A DNA stretch of 64,000 bases from Phycisphaera sp. GTDB lineage: Bacteria; Planctomycetota; Phycisphaerae; Phycisphaerales; Zrk34. The number at the start of each line of letters is the position of its first letter. The stretch's first letter is position 1. The position numbers were made by a program, and so were the translations under genes. The notes under the pieces are model-generated. The model was not told the DNA's origin, did no database searches, and saw nothing but the letters and a program-made list of their open reading frames with translations. The DNA lies in NCBI GenBank assembly GCA_016125285.1, contig WGMA01000027.1:95253-159252 (forward strand). The letters are read 5' to 3'. Below, one piece after another: positions 1 to 8,630 of this stretch.

Positions 1-1329
1 AAGGCGGTTGTGGCGTGGGTGGTGTTGGCCGCCACGGGCGCGGTCTGGGCGGGCAAAACGGTCGTCGACCCCCCCCTCAAGGTGCTGACGTACGACGTGG
101 ACAACAAGCGTCTGGCCGGGTACATGACGGCCTACGACGCCCGGGGTTTTGATCTCAAGGACGCGAAGGGCAAGATCGAGTCCGTCGGCTGGGCCCGCGT
201 GCAGCCTCGCAACATCTACGTGCTGCAGCAGCGCGCGTTCGGCGACGACGCCAACGCCGAGCAATGGCTGGGCCTGGGGGCGCTGCTGCTGAACATCGAC
301 GACGAGACCGCGCCGCCGCTGGCCGAGCGCGCCTTCCGCGAGGCCCTCAAGAAGGACGACAAGGTCGGCGACATCATCGCCCGCATCAAGGCCGAGTCGC
401 GTGCGGGGGCGTCGCATGAAAACGACGGCCCCGACGGCGTCGGCGGGGCGGATGGCGAAGCTGCGGTGACCGGCGCGTTCATCCCCGACTTCGGCGGCGC
501 CTCGCTCAGCCGCGCCTGGCCGGACCTCTCCGACGCGCAGACCGCCGCCGCGATCGAGGACGCCAAGACCTTCGCCGAACGCACCAAGCAGCAGATCAAC
601 GACAGCCTCCGCCTCTACGAGACCAAGTACTTCCTGTTCTACACCGACCTCGACGACGCCGAGGCCCGCAAGTGGCAGGGCCTGATGGACAAGATGTACG
701 CCCGGCTCATCGAGATGTTCGCCCTTGAAAAGGGCCGCAACATCTGGAAGGGCAAGGCCCTGGTCTTCGTGTTCCAGAAGGCGTCGGACTATCAGAAGTT
801 TCAGATCACCATGCACCACACGAACCCCGGCTCCTCGGCCGGCATGTGCCACAGCTTTTCCAACGGCGACGTGCACATCGCGTTCTACCGCGACGAGAAC
901 GAGATGCGGTTCGCCCACGTGATGGTCCACGAGACCGTCCACGGCTTCGTCCACCGCTACAAGTCGCCCGTGCCCGTGCTGTCGTGGGTTAACGAGGGAC
1001 TGGCCGAGTGGCTGTCGATGGAACTGCTGCCCAACTACCGCTCGCGGAAGGTCATCCGCCAGGAGGCCGCCGAGATGCTCTTCGAGACCGGCGGCAGCCT
1101 ACGCGGCATGCTCGCCGCGCAACACATCCAGCCGTGGCAGTACGGCGTGGCGACCTCATTGACCGACTTCATGATCGAGTACAAGCGCCGCGCCTACGTC
1201 GAGTTCATCCAGGCCATCAAGTCCGGCAAGCCCTGGGAAGACGCCTTCGAGCACCAGTTCGGCATGCCGATCGACAAGTTCCTCGTCGGCTTCGGCCGGT
1301 CGATGAAGATCGACGCCGTGACGCGCTGA
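1..1329 (+). CDS. Gluzincin-like metalloprotease, 5' end outside window
   Basis: The frame is open from base 1, so the true start probably lies upstream; the first in-window start is a GTG at 10. The first residues are a hydrophobic run ending near AVWAG, which looks like the end of a signal peptide, so an exported protein is likely. Counting from the GTG, a zinc-binding HETVH motif lies at residues 307-311 and NEGLAEW follows at 328-334. This HExxH plus downstream Glu arrangement is that of gluzincin peptidases such as the planctomycete DUF1570-type proteins. The stop lies 11 bp from the convergent metallophosphoesterase. Substrate unknown. Confidence 0.75.
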   Translation, partial: KAVVAWVVLAATGAVWAGKTVVDPPLKVLTYDVDNKRLAGYMTAYDARGFDLKDAKGKIESVGWARVQPRNIYVLQQRAFGDDANAEQWLGLGALLLNIDDETAPPLAERAFREALKKDDKVGDIIARIKAESRAGASHENDGPDGVGGADGEAAVTGAFIPDFGGASLSRAWPDLSDAQTAAAIEDAKTFAERTKQQINDSLRLYETKYFLFYTDLDDAEARKWQGLMDKMYARLIEMFALEKGRNIWKGKALVFVFQKASDYQKFQITMHHTNPGSSAGMCHSFSNGDVHIAFYRDENEMRFAHVMVHETVHGFVHRYKSPVPVLSWVNEGLAEWLSMELLPNYRSRKVIRQEAAEMLFETGGSLRGMLAAQHIQPWQYGVATSLTDFMIEYKRRAYVEFIQAIKSGKPWEDAFEHQFGMPIDKFLVGFGRSMKIDAVTR

Positions 1330-1340
1330 CCATCACGCAC

Positions 1341-2252
1341 TCACCACGCGTAGTTCTTCTGCTTGCGGAACCCCTCGATGCGGATCGCGCCGTCGGGCCA
1401 CAGCTTCATCGTGCTGTAGCCGTTGTTCTCAACGCCGTCGCCCTCGATCATCGCGACCAGCGTGCAGTAGTGCACGCCGTTGATCAGCTGGTAATCGTTC
1501 GCGTGGCTGTGCCCCTGCAGCACGAGCCGCACGCGACCCGACGCCTCGAGGATCTTGCGGACGTCCGCGGCGTTCTTCGTGCTGTGGCGTTCGGTCACGT
1601 CGAGCCGCTGGTGGGCGAACACGATTACCGGCAGCGTCGACTTCTTGAGGTCCGCCTCGAGCCAGGCCAACTCGGCCGGCGGCACGTTCGCGTCGAACCA
1701 CTCGAAGTTGTGGTGGCCGTAAGGCTCCATCCCGCTGTTGAAGCACGCGTCGATCACGACGAAGTGGAACCCGCCGCGGTCGAAGCCGTAGTAGGTCTTC
1801 GTCGCGCCGCAGTGCTCGACGAACTGCTCCTTCGTCAGCGTGTCGACGCAGTGGTTGCCCAGCACGTAGTGCCGCTCGCAGGTCAGCTTCGCGTATTCCG
1901 CCTCGATCGTCTTGAGGTAGCCCAGCTCGTCGTCGACCGACTCGGCGCGGTCGATGAAGTCGCCCAGCTCGACGACGAAGTCGACGCGGTCGTCGTTGAA
2001 CCGGCCGATCGCCTCGCGGAACTTGCCCAGCGTCTGGCGGTAGTAACGCGTGCCGCGCGGCGGCTTGTCCGCGTAGTGCATGTCGGTGATCAGCCCGATG
2101 CGCAACGCGGGCGGCGTCGGTGGGGCGGTCGCGTGCGCGTCACTCATCGCCGCGGCCCCCACGCCCGCCAGCAGCAGCGCGCCGTCGCGGATAACCGCCC
2201 GCCGGCTCGGCGGCGTCCCAAGCGTCTCGTCTTCGCGATCCGTCTGGCTCAT
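1341..2252 (-). CDS. Tat-exported calcineurin-like metallophosphoesterase
   Basis: The N-terminus has a twin-arginine signal (SRRAVIRDGALLLAG) followed by a small-residue stretch ending near DAHA, so export by Tat is expected. The metallophosphoesterase motifs follow in order: D-x-H (LITDMHY), GD (VELGDFID), GNH (VLGNHC), a later His (FAHQR) and GHSH (LQGHSHAND). These bind the dinuclear metal centre in this family. I chose the ATG at 2252 because GGGAGG lies 8 bp upstream; an earlier TTG at 2276 has no such site. About 303 residues. The phosphoester substrate cannot be read from the sequence. Confidence 0.88.
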   Translation of the reverse strand: MSQTDREDETLGTPPSRRAVIRDGALLLAGVGAAAMSDAHATAPPTPPALRIGLITDMHYADKPPRGTRYYRQTLGKFREAIGRFNDDRVDFVVELGDFIDRAESVDDELGYLKTIEAEYAKLTCERHYVLGNHCVDTLTKEQFVEHCGATKTYYGFDRGGFHFVVIDACFNSGMEPYGHHNFEWFDANVPPAELAWLEADLKKSTLPVIVFAHQRLDVTERHSTKNAADVRKILEASGRVRLVLQGHSHANDYQLINGVHYCTLVAMIEGDGVENNGYSTMKLWPDGAIRIEGFRKQKNYAW

Positions 2253-2339
2253 GGCGTCGACCTCCCATGCGGTCAATTATACGTCGGTCCGCCCGCCGGG
2301 TGGCGCGCCCGCGCGGGGGATGCCTTTTCATGCTCCCGA

Positions 2340-2367
2340 TTGACATATCATAAAATCATGATATTAT
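2340..2367 (+). promoter_or_regulatory. Promoter with overlapping ArsR-type operator
   Basis: TTGACA at 2340-2345 and TATTAT at 2362-2367 are separated by 16 bp and form a good housekeeping promoter for the ArsR gene. A perfect inverted repeat, ATATCAT at 2345-2351 and ATGATAT at 2358-2364 with a 6-bp centre, lies between and across these elements. Such an AT-rich palindrome in a GC-rich region is typical of ArsR-family operators and implies autorepression. Confidence 0.75.
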
Positions 2368-2387
2368 AACAATCAGGAGGCCAGACC

Positions 2388-2699
2388 ATGGCGACGAAGA
2401 CACGCAAGCTGATCCCGCAGGAGGTGCTCGAGCAGGCCGCTCAGGTCCTCAAGGTGCTGGCGCACCCGGACCGCATGCGGATGGTCGAGCTGCTCATGGA
2501 CGACGAATACACCGTCGGTGAGCTGGCGGAGCTGGTGGGCCTGGCGCCCGCCGCGACCAGCCAGCACCTGAACCTCATGCGGGCCCACGGCATCCTCGAC
2601 AGCGAGCGGGCCGACCGCTCGGTCTACTACCGCGTGATCAGCCCCAACGCGACGCACATGATCGACTGCCTCCGCAAGTTCGGCGGCGGGGGGCGGTGA
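2388..2699 (+). CDS. ArsR-family winged-helix repressor
   Basis: A 103-residue ArsR/SmtB-type regulator. It contains the family pattern of a helix with VLKVLAHPDRMRMVELL, a recognition helix region with APAATSQHLNLMRAHG, and a wing ending in RSVYYRV. AGGAGG lies 7 bp before the ATG. Only one Cys is present (near residue 95), so the paired cysteines of BigR/SqrR sulfide sensors are not complete. It precedes a YeeE/YedE transporter pair, so regulation of sulfur-compound import or detoxification is a reasonable inference. The palindrome over its own promoter suggests it controls itself. Confidence 0.9.
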   Translation: MATKTRKLIPQEVLEQAAQVLKVLAHPDRMRMVELLMDDEYTVGELAELVGLAPAATSQHLNLMRAHGILDSERADRSVYYRVISPNATHMIDCLRKFGGGGR

Positions 2700-2817
2700 C
2701 GACGATCGGTCGCGAGGCCTTTTATTTGGTGAAACGTATCAAGAGTTCATGACATCAGAAAGAGTAGATATGAAATGCGACACCCCACATCACGATCAAC
2801 CCCAAGGGAGGTGCATC

Positions 2818-3360
2818 ATGTTGAGCGCTTTGCGGAAGAGTCGGTGGTCGCCCTACGTGGCCGGGGCGGGCATCGGCGTGCTGAGCTGGGCCACGTTCGG
2901 GCTCATGGGCAAGGCCCTGGGCGCCAGCACGTCGTACGTGCAGGCGGTCGGGCTGCTCGAGTCCCTGTTCGCCCACGACCACGTGGCCCACAACGCCTAC
3001 TACGCCAAGTACCTCGTCGACGGCAACGCGATCGACTGGCAGATGATGCTGGTCATCGGCCTCGTCCTCGGCGCGGCCCTGTCGGCCTGGCTGGGCAAGA
3101 GCCACGAGGTCGAGCGCGTGCCCACCCTCTGGGCGAAGCGCTTCGGCGACAGCAAGCCGCTGCGTTACGCCGCGGCGTTCGTCGGCGGCGTCCTGCTGCT
3201 GTTCGGCGCGCGACTGGCCGGCGGCTGCACGTCGGGCCACGGCATCAGCGGCACGCTGCAGCTGGCCGTGGGCTCCTGGCTGTTCTTCGTCTCGTTCTTC
3301 GCCGCGGGTCTCGCCACGGCGTTCACGCTCTACGGAAAGGAGGGTCGCAGTCATGTTTAA
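2818..3360 (+). CDS. YeeE/YedE-family sulfur transporter, first half
   Basis: A 180-residue membrane protein with about four hydrophobic segments and the family signature ARLAGGCTSGHGISG near residues 125-140, which carries the conserved Cys thought to handle thiosulfate-type substrates. AAGGGAGG lies 6 bp before the ATG at 2818; an in-frame ATG at 2749 has no site and would add an unlikely tail. It overlaps the next gene by 8 bp, so both halves are co-translated. In many bacteria the two halves are separate genes, as here, unlike the single-chain thiosulfate importer TsuA. Confidence 0.88.
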   Translation: MLSALRKSRWSPYVAGAGIGVLSWATFGLMGKALGASTSYVQAVGLLESLFAHDHVAHNAYYAKYLVDGNAIDWQMMLVIGLVLGAALSAWLGKSHEVERVPTLWAKRFGDSKPLRYAAAFVGGVLLLFGARLAGGCTSGHGISGTLQLAVGSWLFFVSFFAAGLATAFTLYGKEGRSHV

Positions 3361-3979
3361 CCTCGACCTTTTCAAATTCGATACTCCCGCGCAGCTCGCG
3401 CTCGGCCTCGTGACCGGCATCGTCTTCGGCGTCCTGCTCCAGCGTGCCCGAGTCACGCGCTACGCCACGATCGTCGGCCAGTTCCTCTGGAAGGATCACA
3501 CCGTCATCAAGACGATGCTCACCGCCGTGGCCGTCGGCTCCGTCGGCGTGTACGCGATGCATCAGATGTGGGACGTGCCACTGCACGTCAAGGCCGCGGA
3601 GATCCTCGCGGTGTCCGTCGGCGGCGTGATCTTCGGCGTCGGCATGGCGCTGCTGGGCTACTGCCCCGGCACCGGCATGGCCGCGATCGGTGAGGGCAGC
3701 CGCCACGCCATCCCAGGCGTGATCGGCATGCTCACCGGCGCCGCGATCTACGCCGAGGTCTACCCGTGGTTCAAGGCCCACGTCCTGCCCGTCGCCAACC
3801 TCGGCAAGGTCACCTTCGCCGACATCACCGGCGTGTCGATCTGGGTGTTCGTCGTCGCGCTGATCGTGCTCGCGTCCGTCGTGTTCTACCTCCTGCGCAA
3901 CCGCGGCGGGAAGACCGGCGACAAGACCACCGGCACGACCCACGACGTGCCAACCAACGCGCCGCACGCGACGGCGTAG
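3353..3979 (+). CDS. YeeE/YedE-family sulfur transporter, second half
   Basis: A 208-residue protein with several hydrophobic segments and the motif LLGYCPGTGMAAIGEG near residues 100-115, the partner signature of the preceding gene with its own conserved Cys. The C-terminal tail is short, basic then polar. AAAGGAGG lies 7 bp before the ATG, inside the end of the upstream gene, which indicates tight coupling. Together the two proteins should form one transport unit for a sulfur species in the inner membrane. A strong intrinsic terminator follows. Confidence 0.88.
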   Translation: MFNLDLFKFDTPAQLALGLVTGIVFGVLLQRARVTRYATIVGQFLWKDHTVIKTMLTAVAVGSVGVYAMHQMWDVPLHVKAAEILAVSVGGVIFGVGMALLGYCPGTGMAAIGEGSRHAIPGVIGMLTGAAIYAEVYPWFKAHVLPVANLGKVTFADITGVSIWVFVVALIVLASVVFYLLRNRGGKTGDKTTGTTHDVPTNAPHATA

Positions 3980-4005
3980 GTTCATTTGGTGATTTGGTGA
4001 TGTGA

Positions 4006-4040
4006 AGCGCCGCGACGAAGGTCGCGGCGCTCTTCTGTTT
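4006..4040 (+). terminator. Intrinsic terminator of the ArsR/YeeE unit
   Basis: An 11-bp perfect stem (4006-4016 with 4021-4031) and GAAG loop is followed by a T-rich run, TCTTCTGTTT. It ends the plus-strand transporter unit. Confidence 0.85.
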
Positions 4041-4119
4041 AGCGACGCCCCGTAGGGGCGTGCGTCACATGGTGATCGGCGCGACACGGCAAGCACGCCC
4101 CTGCGGGGCGTCGCTAAAC
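4037..4119. repeat. REP-like double-hairpin element, family B copy 1
   Basis: The two ends are a perfect 16-bp inverted repeat, GTTTAGCGACGCCCCG at 4037-4052 and its complement at 4104-4119. Each end also folds on itself (GCCCC-GTA-GGGGC and GCCCC-TGC-GGGGC). It ends 1 bp from the glycyl-tRNA synthetase stop codon. A relative lies at 5864-5955. Confidence 0.8.
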
Positions 4120-4120
4120 G

Positions 4121-5758
4121 TCAGCCGATGTTTTCGCGGAGGAACGCCTCGACCTGGCTGATGTTGATCCGTTGCTGCGACGCGGTGTCGCGCTCGCGGA
4201 CGGTCACCGTCTGATCGGTCAGCGTGTCGCCGTCGATCGTGAAGCAGTACGGCGTGCCGATCTCGTCCATGCGGGCGTAGCGGCGGCCGATCGACTGCTT
4301 GACGTCGTACTCGCACGTGAATTTTTCACGCAAGTCGTAGTACAGCTTCTGCGCCACCTCGGGCATGCCGTCCTTCGCCACGAGCGGGAAGATGCCCGCC
4401 TTGATCGGCGCGAACTTCGGCTTGAAGCTCAGCACGTACTTGCTGCCCGAACGGTCGGGCGTCGGGGTGAACGCTTCGCAGAGCAGCACGAGCACCGCTC
4501 GCGTCAGACCGCTGGCGGGTTCGATGACGTTGGGGATGTAGCGTGACGCTTCCTTGATCTCTTCCTTCGACTTGCCCTCGTTCTGCATCCTGACCTGCAG
4601 CTCCTGGTCGAAGTACGACTGGTCCTTGCCGCTGTGCTCCTGGTGCTGCGTCAGGTCGAAGCATCCGCGGTGGGCGATGCCTTCGAGTTCGCCGAAGTTG
4701 CCGCCGGTGAACGGGTAGCGGTACTCGACGTCGACGCACATCTTTGAGTAGTGCGCCAGCTCGTCGTCATCGTGATCGCGGAAGCGGAGGTTCGCCTCGT
4801 CGATGCCGAGTGACTTCCACCAGTCCATGCGCTCGTTCTTCCAGAACTCGTACCACTTCGCGGCCTCGTCGGGATGGCAGAACCACTCCATCTCCATCTG
4901 CTCGAACTCGCGGCTGCGGAAGATGAAGTTGCGCGGCGTCACCTCGTTGCGGAACGCCTTGCCGATCTGCGCGACGCCGAACGGCACCTTCACACGCATC
5001 GTGTCGACGACGTTCTTATAGTTCAGGAAGATGCCCTGCGCGGTCTCCGGGCGGAGGTAGACTTTGTTTGCTTCGTCCTTGATCGCGCCTGCGTGCGACT
5101 CGAACATCAGGTTAAACGCGCGAGGTTCGGTGAGTTCGCCGCCGCAATGTGGGCAGGCGGCGACGAAGGTCTCTGATTGGTCGCCTGCGGCGACGCGTTG
5201 AGCGGCGTTGGCGACTATGGCCACGTGCGAAGGATTCTCCTTGAGCGCGTCGACCAGCCCGGGCGCAACCTTGCGGGCGCGATTTGATCCGGCGAATGCA
5301 GAGATGGTGTCGTTGTCCGCTCCATCCGTGCCCGGAGAAGTTTCATTGACCGCGGTGACCCACGGTGCGCTGTGCAACATCGACAGAACGTGATCGGCGC
5401 GGAGCAGCTTCTTGCACTGCTTGCATGTGGACATGGGGTCGTTGAATCCCGCCACGTGTCCCGACGCCTCCCACGTGCGCGGGTTCTGGATAATGGACGA
5501 GTCGAGGCCGACGATCTGGAGGGGGTCGCCGTCGGGGCCGATGGGGGGGCACTCGACCATGCGTTTCCACCAGTGGTCGCGGATGTTGTTCTTGAGGAGG
5601 GCGCCGAGCGGGCCGTAGTCCCAGAAGCCGTTGATGCCGCCGTAGATCTCGGAGGCGGGGTAGACGAAGCCGCGGCGTTTGCACAGCGCGACGATCTCGT
5701 CCATCGACTTTTCGGACGGGTCGACCTTGGGCAACTGCATGACGGTGTCTTCGGACAT
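4121..5758 (-). CDS. glyQS: Glycyl-tRNA synthetase, single-chain dimeric type
   Basis: A 545-residue class II synthetase that charges tRNA-Gly in the cytoplasm. It begins with the family N-terminus (IVALCKRRGFVYPASEIYGG), has motif 2 around GKAFRNEVTPRNFIFRSREF, and ends with a C-terminal anticodon-binding domain. Two Cys pairs, CKQCKK near residue 112 and CPHCGG near residue 200, flank an insertion and could bind zinc as in thermophile homologues. The ATG is preceded by GGGAGG. The length fits the alpha2 bacterial/eukaryote-like form rather than the alpha2beta2 GlyQ/GlyS form. Confidence 0.96.
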   Translation of the reverse strand: MSEDTVMQLPKVDPSEKSMDEIVALCKRRGFVYPASEIYGGINGFWDYGPLGALLKNNIRDHWWKRMVECPPIGPDGDPLQIVGLDSSIIQNPRTWEASGHVAGFNDPMSTCKQCKKLLRADHVLSMLHSAPWVTAVNETSPGTDGADNDTISAFAGSNRARKVAPGLVDALKENPSHVAIVANAAQRVAAGDQSETFVAACPHCGGELTEPRAFNLMFESHAGAIKDEANKVYLRPETAQGIFLNYKNVVDTMRVKVPFGVAQIGKAFRNEVTPRNFIFRSREFEQMEMEWFCHPDEAAKWYEFWKNERMDWWKSLGIDEANLRFRDHDDDELAHYSKMCVDVEYRYPFTGGNFGELEGIAHRGCFDLTQHQEHSGKDQSYFDQELQVRMQNEGKSKEEIKEASRYIPNVIEPASGLTRAVLVLLCEAFTPTPDRSGSKYVLSFKPKFAPIKAGIFPLVAKDGMPEVAQKLYYDLREKFTCEYDVKQSIGRRYARMDEIGTPYCFTIDGDTLTDQTVTVRERDTASQQRINISQVEAFLRENIG

Positions 5759-5863
5759 GGCGGTCCTGCCTCCCTGTAAATAGGCGAATCGGGCATGGTA
5801 CAGGAGTCATTAGTCAGGGGCCAGTGTGCAGAAGTCCGCACACATGCCGCATGCCGTCTCTCC

Positions 5864-5955
5864 GTTTAGCGACGCCCCGCAGGGGCGTGCTGGGGGTTGG
5901 TGGTGACGACGGTATTGCGGCGAGCGGAGCACGGCCCTGCGGGCACTCGCTAAAC
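5864..5955. repeat. REP-like double-hairpin element, family B copy 2
   Basis: The left end is the same as copy 1 at 4037 (GTTTAGCGACGCCCCG). The right end is a slightly decayed version ending in TCGCTAAAC. It ends 4 bp from the RNase R stop codon. The middle differs from copy 1, so only the hairpin ends are conserved. Confidence 0.78.
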
Positions 5956-5959
5956 ATTC

Positions 5960-8335
5960 TCAGCGTTTGCGTCGCCGCTTGCCGCCGCCCTTGCGCTTCT
6001 GGCGGGACACGGCGTGCTTGGTCTTGGGCTTGCGTCGGCCCTTCTCGGCGACGCCGCCGCGGGTGTGCGTGGCGTGCTTGTCGCGGCGCTTGTTGCCGGT
6101 CTCTTCGATGATCAGCAGGTCCATCTCGCGGCGGGTCAGGTCGACCGCGGCGATGCGCACCTTGAAGCGGTCGCCGATGGTGATCGATCGGCCGGACCGC
6201 TGCGCGACCAGCGAGCCGGTGAACTTGTTGAGCTTCCACCGCTCGGCCGGTCCGCCGGGCAGGTCGGGCAGGCGGATCATGCCCTCGACGACGAACTTGT
6301 CGATCTGCACGAACAGGCCGGACCCGGTGACGCCGGTGACCGTGCCGGGGAACTCGTCGCCGACGTGCTTTTCGAGCAGCTGCAGCACGAGGAAGTTCCG
6401 CAGCTCGCGTTCCGCGGCCTCGCTGTTGCGCTCCGTCGACGAGCAGTGCCCGCCGAGCTTGTACAGCTCCTCCTCGGTAAGCACGCGTTCGTCCTCGCGC
6501 AGCTTCGCGGCGAGCTTCTTGCGTTTGTGCGGATCACCGGACAGCTCGTCCTGGCCCTTCATCACGTCGAGCAGCGCGTCGAACGCGCGGTGCACGGCGA
6601 GGTCGGGGTAGCGGCGGATCGGGCTGGTGAAGTGCGTGTAGTGCTCCGACGCCAGCGCGAAGTGGCCGATGATCTGCGGCGAGTACTCGGCCTTGGTCAG
6701 CGTGCGGAGCACCGCGAAGTGCACCGCCCGCGCCGCGGGCTTGCCGCGCACCGAGTCGATCAGCGTCTGCAGCTCCTTGCGGCTGGGGTTCTGCGGCACG
6801 TTGTAACCCGCCACGCGGGCGAACACGCGCAGCTGCTCGGTGTCGTGCGCGCCCGGGTCGGGGTGCACACGCCGGATCAGCGGCACGTCGAGATCGGCGA
6901 ACACGCGGGCGACCGCCTCGTTCGCCTCGACCATGAACGCCTCGATGATCTTGTGCGTGAACGCGTCGTCCTCCGGCTCGGCGTCGATCACGTGGCCGTC
7001 CTCGTCGTACACCAGCACGCACTCGGGCAGGTCGAGCACGATCATGCCCGCGTCGAGCCGACGCTTGCGGATGACCTTCGCGAGCTTGTCCATCGCGCGG
7101 ACCTTGTCGATCAGCTGCTTCGTGTACGGCTCGTCGTACTTCGCGTGCTTGCGCGCCTCCTTCTCGTCGCCGTCGATCAGCGCCTGCGCTTCGAGGTACG
7201 TCATGCGGTGGTCGGACTGGATGACTGAGCTGGCGAAGCGTGTGGCGATGACCTTGCCGCGGTCGTCGTAGGTGATGAACGCGGAGCGGGCGAGCCGGGG
7301 CACGCCGGGCTGCAGCGAGCACAGGCCGTTGGACAGCACCTCCGGCAGCATCGGCACGACGAGCCGGGGCAGGTAGGTCGAGTTGCCGCGCAGGTACGCC
7401 TCGTCGTCGAGCGGCGTGCCGGGTCTGACGAACGTGGCGACGTCGGCGATGTGCACGCCGAGCTCGACGCCGCGGTCGGTCACCTCGAGGCTGATCGCGT
7501 CGTCGTAGTCCTTGGCGTCCGGCGGATCGATGGTGACGGTGTACAGGTCGCGCAGGTCGGTGCGACCTTCGTAGTACTTTTCGGGGTTTCGGTCGAAGTC
7601 GCGCACGGCGGCGCGGGCTTCGTTGAGGGCGTTCTCGGGGAACTTGTCCGCCAGCCCGTACGCGCGGCAGATGGCGACGGTCTCGACGTCGGGCCGACCC
7701 GCATCGCCCAGTACCTCGGTGATCACGCCCTCGGCGACCATGTTGCCCTCGGGGTACTTCGTGAGTTCGACGACGACCTTGTCGTCGAGCTTGGCGTTCT
7801 TCGCCTGGGGGTCGCGGACGATGATGGGGTCGGTCATGGACGTGCCGTCGGGGACGACGATCCAGGTCTTGCCGCGCTTCGAGAGCTTGCCGACGAAGTG
7901 CGAGGTGCCGCGCTGGAGGATCTCGACGACCTTGCCGGTGTAGGGCGAGTGCCCGGCGGCGCGCCAGCCGGAGCGGCGGATCACCTCGGCGCGCACGCGG
8001 TCGCCGGTCAGGGCGCCCATGATGGCGTCGGGCGGCACGAACAGGTCGCCGTGCTCGTTGGGCTCATCGGTGATGATGAAGCCGAAGCCGCGGTCGTTCA
8101 CCTTGATCTTGCCGGTCACCTCGCGACCGAGCGGCGGCAGGGCGATCGTGGCGTCGTTGCCGCGCACGATCTGTCCGTCGGCGAGCAGCTGTCCGAGCGC
8201 CTGCTCGAACGCCTTGGCGTCGTCGGCGTTAATGTTGAGGGCGTTTTCGAGTTCGCGCGCCGATTGCGGGTCGTACGCCCGGTGCCGCACATGGCGCATA
8301 ATTACATCTTCGTAACGATCAGTCATCTCCCGCAT
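5960..8335 (-). CDS. rnr: Ribonuclease R
   Basis: A 791-residue 3'-5' exoribonuclease of the RNB family. An N-terminal winged-helix-like region is followed by cold-shock domains (KVNDRGFGFIIT near residue 80), the catalytic RNB domain with the metal-binding signature starting DPPDAKDYDDAIS at residue 270, and a C-terminal S1 domain (GTVTGVTGSGLFVQI). The last ~40 residues are a very basic tail, common in RNase R and linked to structured-RNA binding. Two in-frame ATGs lie 9 bp apart at the start and neither has a clear ribosome-binding site, so the exact start is uncertain. Confidence 0.95.
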   Translation of the reverse strand: MREMTDRYEDVIMRHVRHRAYDPQSARELENALNINADDAKAFEQALGQLLADGQIVRGNDATIALPPLGREVTGKIKVNDRGFGFIITDEPNEHGDLFVPPDAIMGALTGDRVRAEVIRRSGWRAAGHSPYTGKVVEILQRGTSHFVGKLSKRGKTWIVVPDGTSMTDPIIVRDPQAKNAKLDDKVVVELTKYPEGNMVAEGVITEVLGDAGRPDVETVAICRAYGLADKFPENALNEARAAVRDFDRNPEKYYEGRTDLRDLYTVTIDPPDAKDYDDAISLEVTDRGVELGVHIADVATFVRPGTPLDDEAYLRGNSTYLPRLVVPMLPEVLSNGLCSLQPGVPRLARSAFITYDDRGKVIATRFASSVIQSDHRMTYLEAQALIDGDEKEARKHAKYDEPYTKQLIDKVRAMDKLAKVIRKRRLDAGMIVLDLPECVLVYDEDGHVIDAEPEDDAFTHKIIEAFMVEANEAVARVFADLDVPLIRRVHPDPGAHDTEQLRVFARVAGYNVPQNPSRKELQTLIDSVRGKPAARAVHFAVLRTLTKAEYSPQIIGHFALASEHYTHFTSPIRRYPDLAVHRAFDALLDVMKGQDELSGDPHKRKKLAAKLREDERVLTEEELYKLGGHCSSTERNSEAAERELRNFLVLQLLEKHVGDEFPGTVTGVTGSGLFVQIDKFVVEGMIRLPDLPGGPAERWKLNKFTGSLVAQRSGRSITIGDRFKVRIAAVDLTRREMDLLIIEETGNKRRDKHATHTRGGVAEKGRRKPKTKHAVSRQKRKGGGKRRRKR

Positions 8336-8460
8336 CCAATCTTTAGCAATGGGAATCCGGAACAGAAAGGGTCAGTCATAGCCGGCATTATACAGTCGGG
8401 CCGGTGCACACATGTTAGCGAGGGGCTGTCGGAAAACCAGCCCCGGATGAAAAAATGTGA

Positions 8461-8614
8461 CGGAACCACAGAAGCACAGAGGCACGGAGGCACGGAGCCG
8501 CTTCATTAGGAAGGCAGAAACGCAGGAAAAGCGATATTTGGATTCGATTCCTGCTTTCCTGATTTCCTAATCATCCCCCTTCTGACCTCGGTGTCTCTGT
8601 GCCTCTGTGGTTCG
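8461..8614. repeat. Long imperfect palindrome, family C copy 1
   Basis: The ends, around CCACAGAAGCACAGAGGC at 8465 and its near complement at 8586-8614, form a ~29-bp imperfect inverted repeat. Inside, TTAGGAA and CAGGAAA stretches pair with TTTCCTGATTTCCTAAT. The whole 154-bp segment therefore folds back on itself. It ends only a few bases before the ribosome-binding site of the pirin gene. A related palindrome lies at 15212-15310. Confidence 0.75.
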
Positions 8615-8630
8615 AAACAGGAGGTGCATG

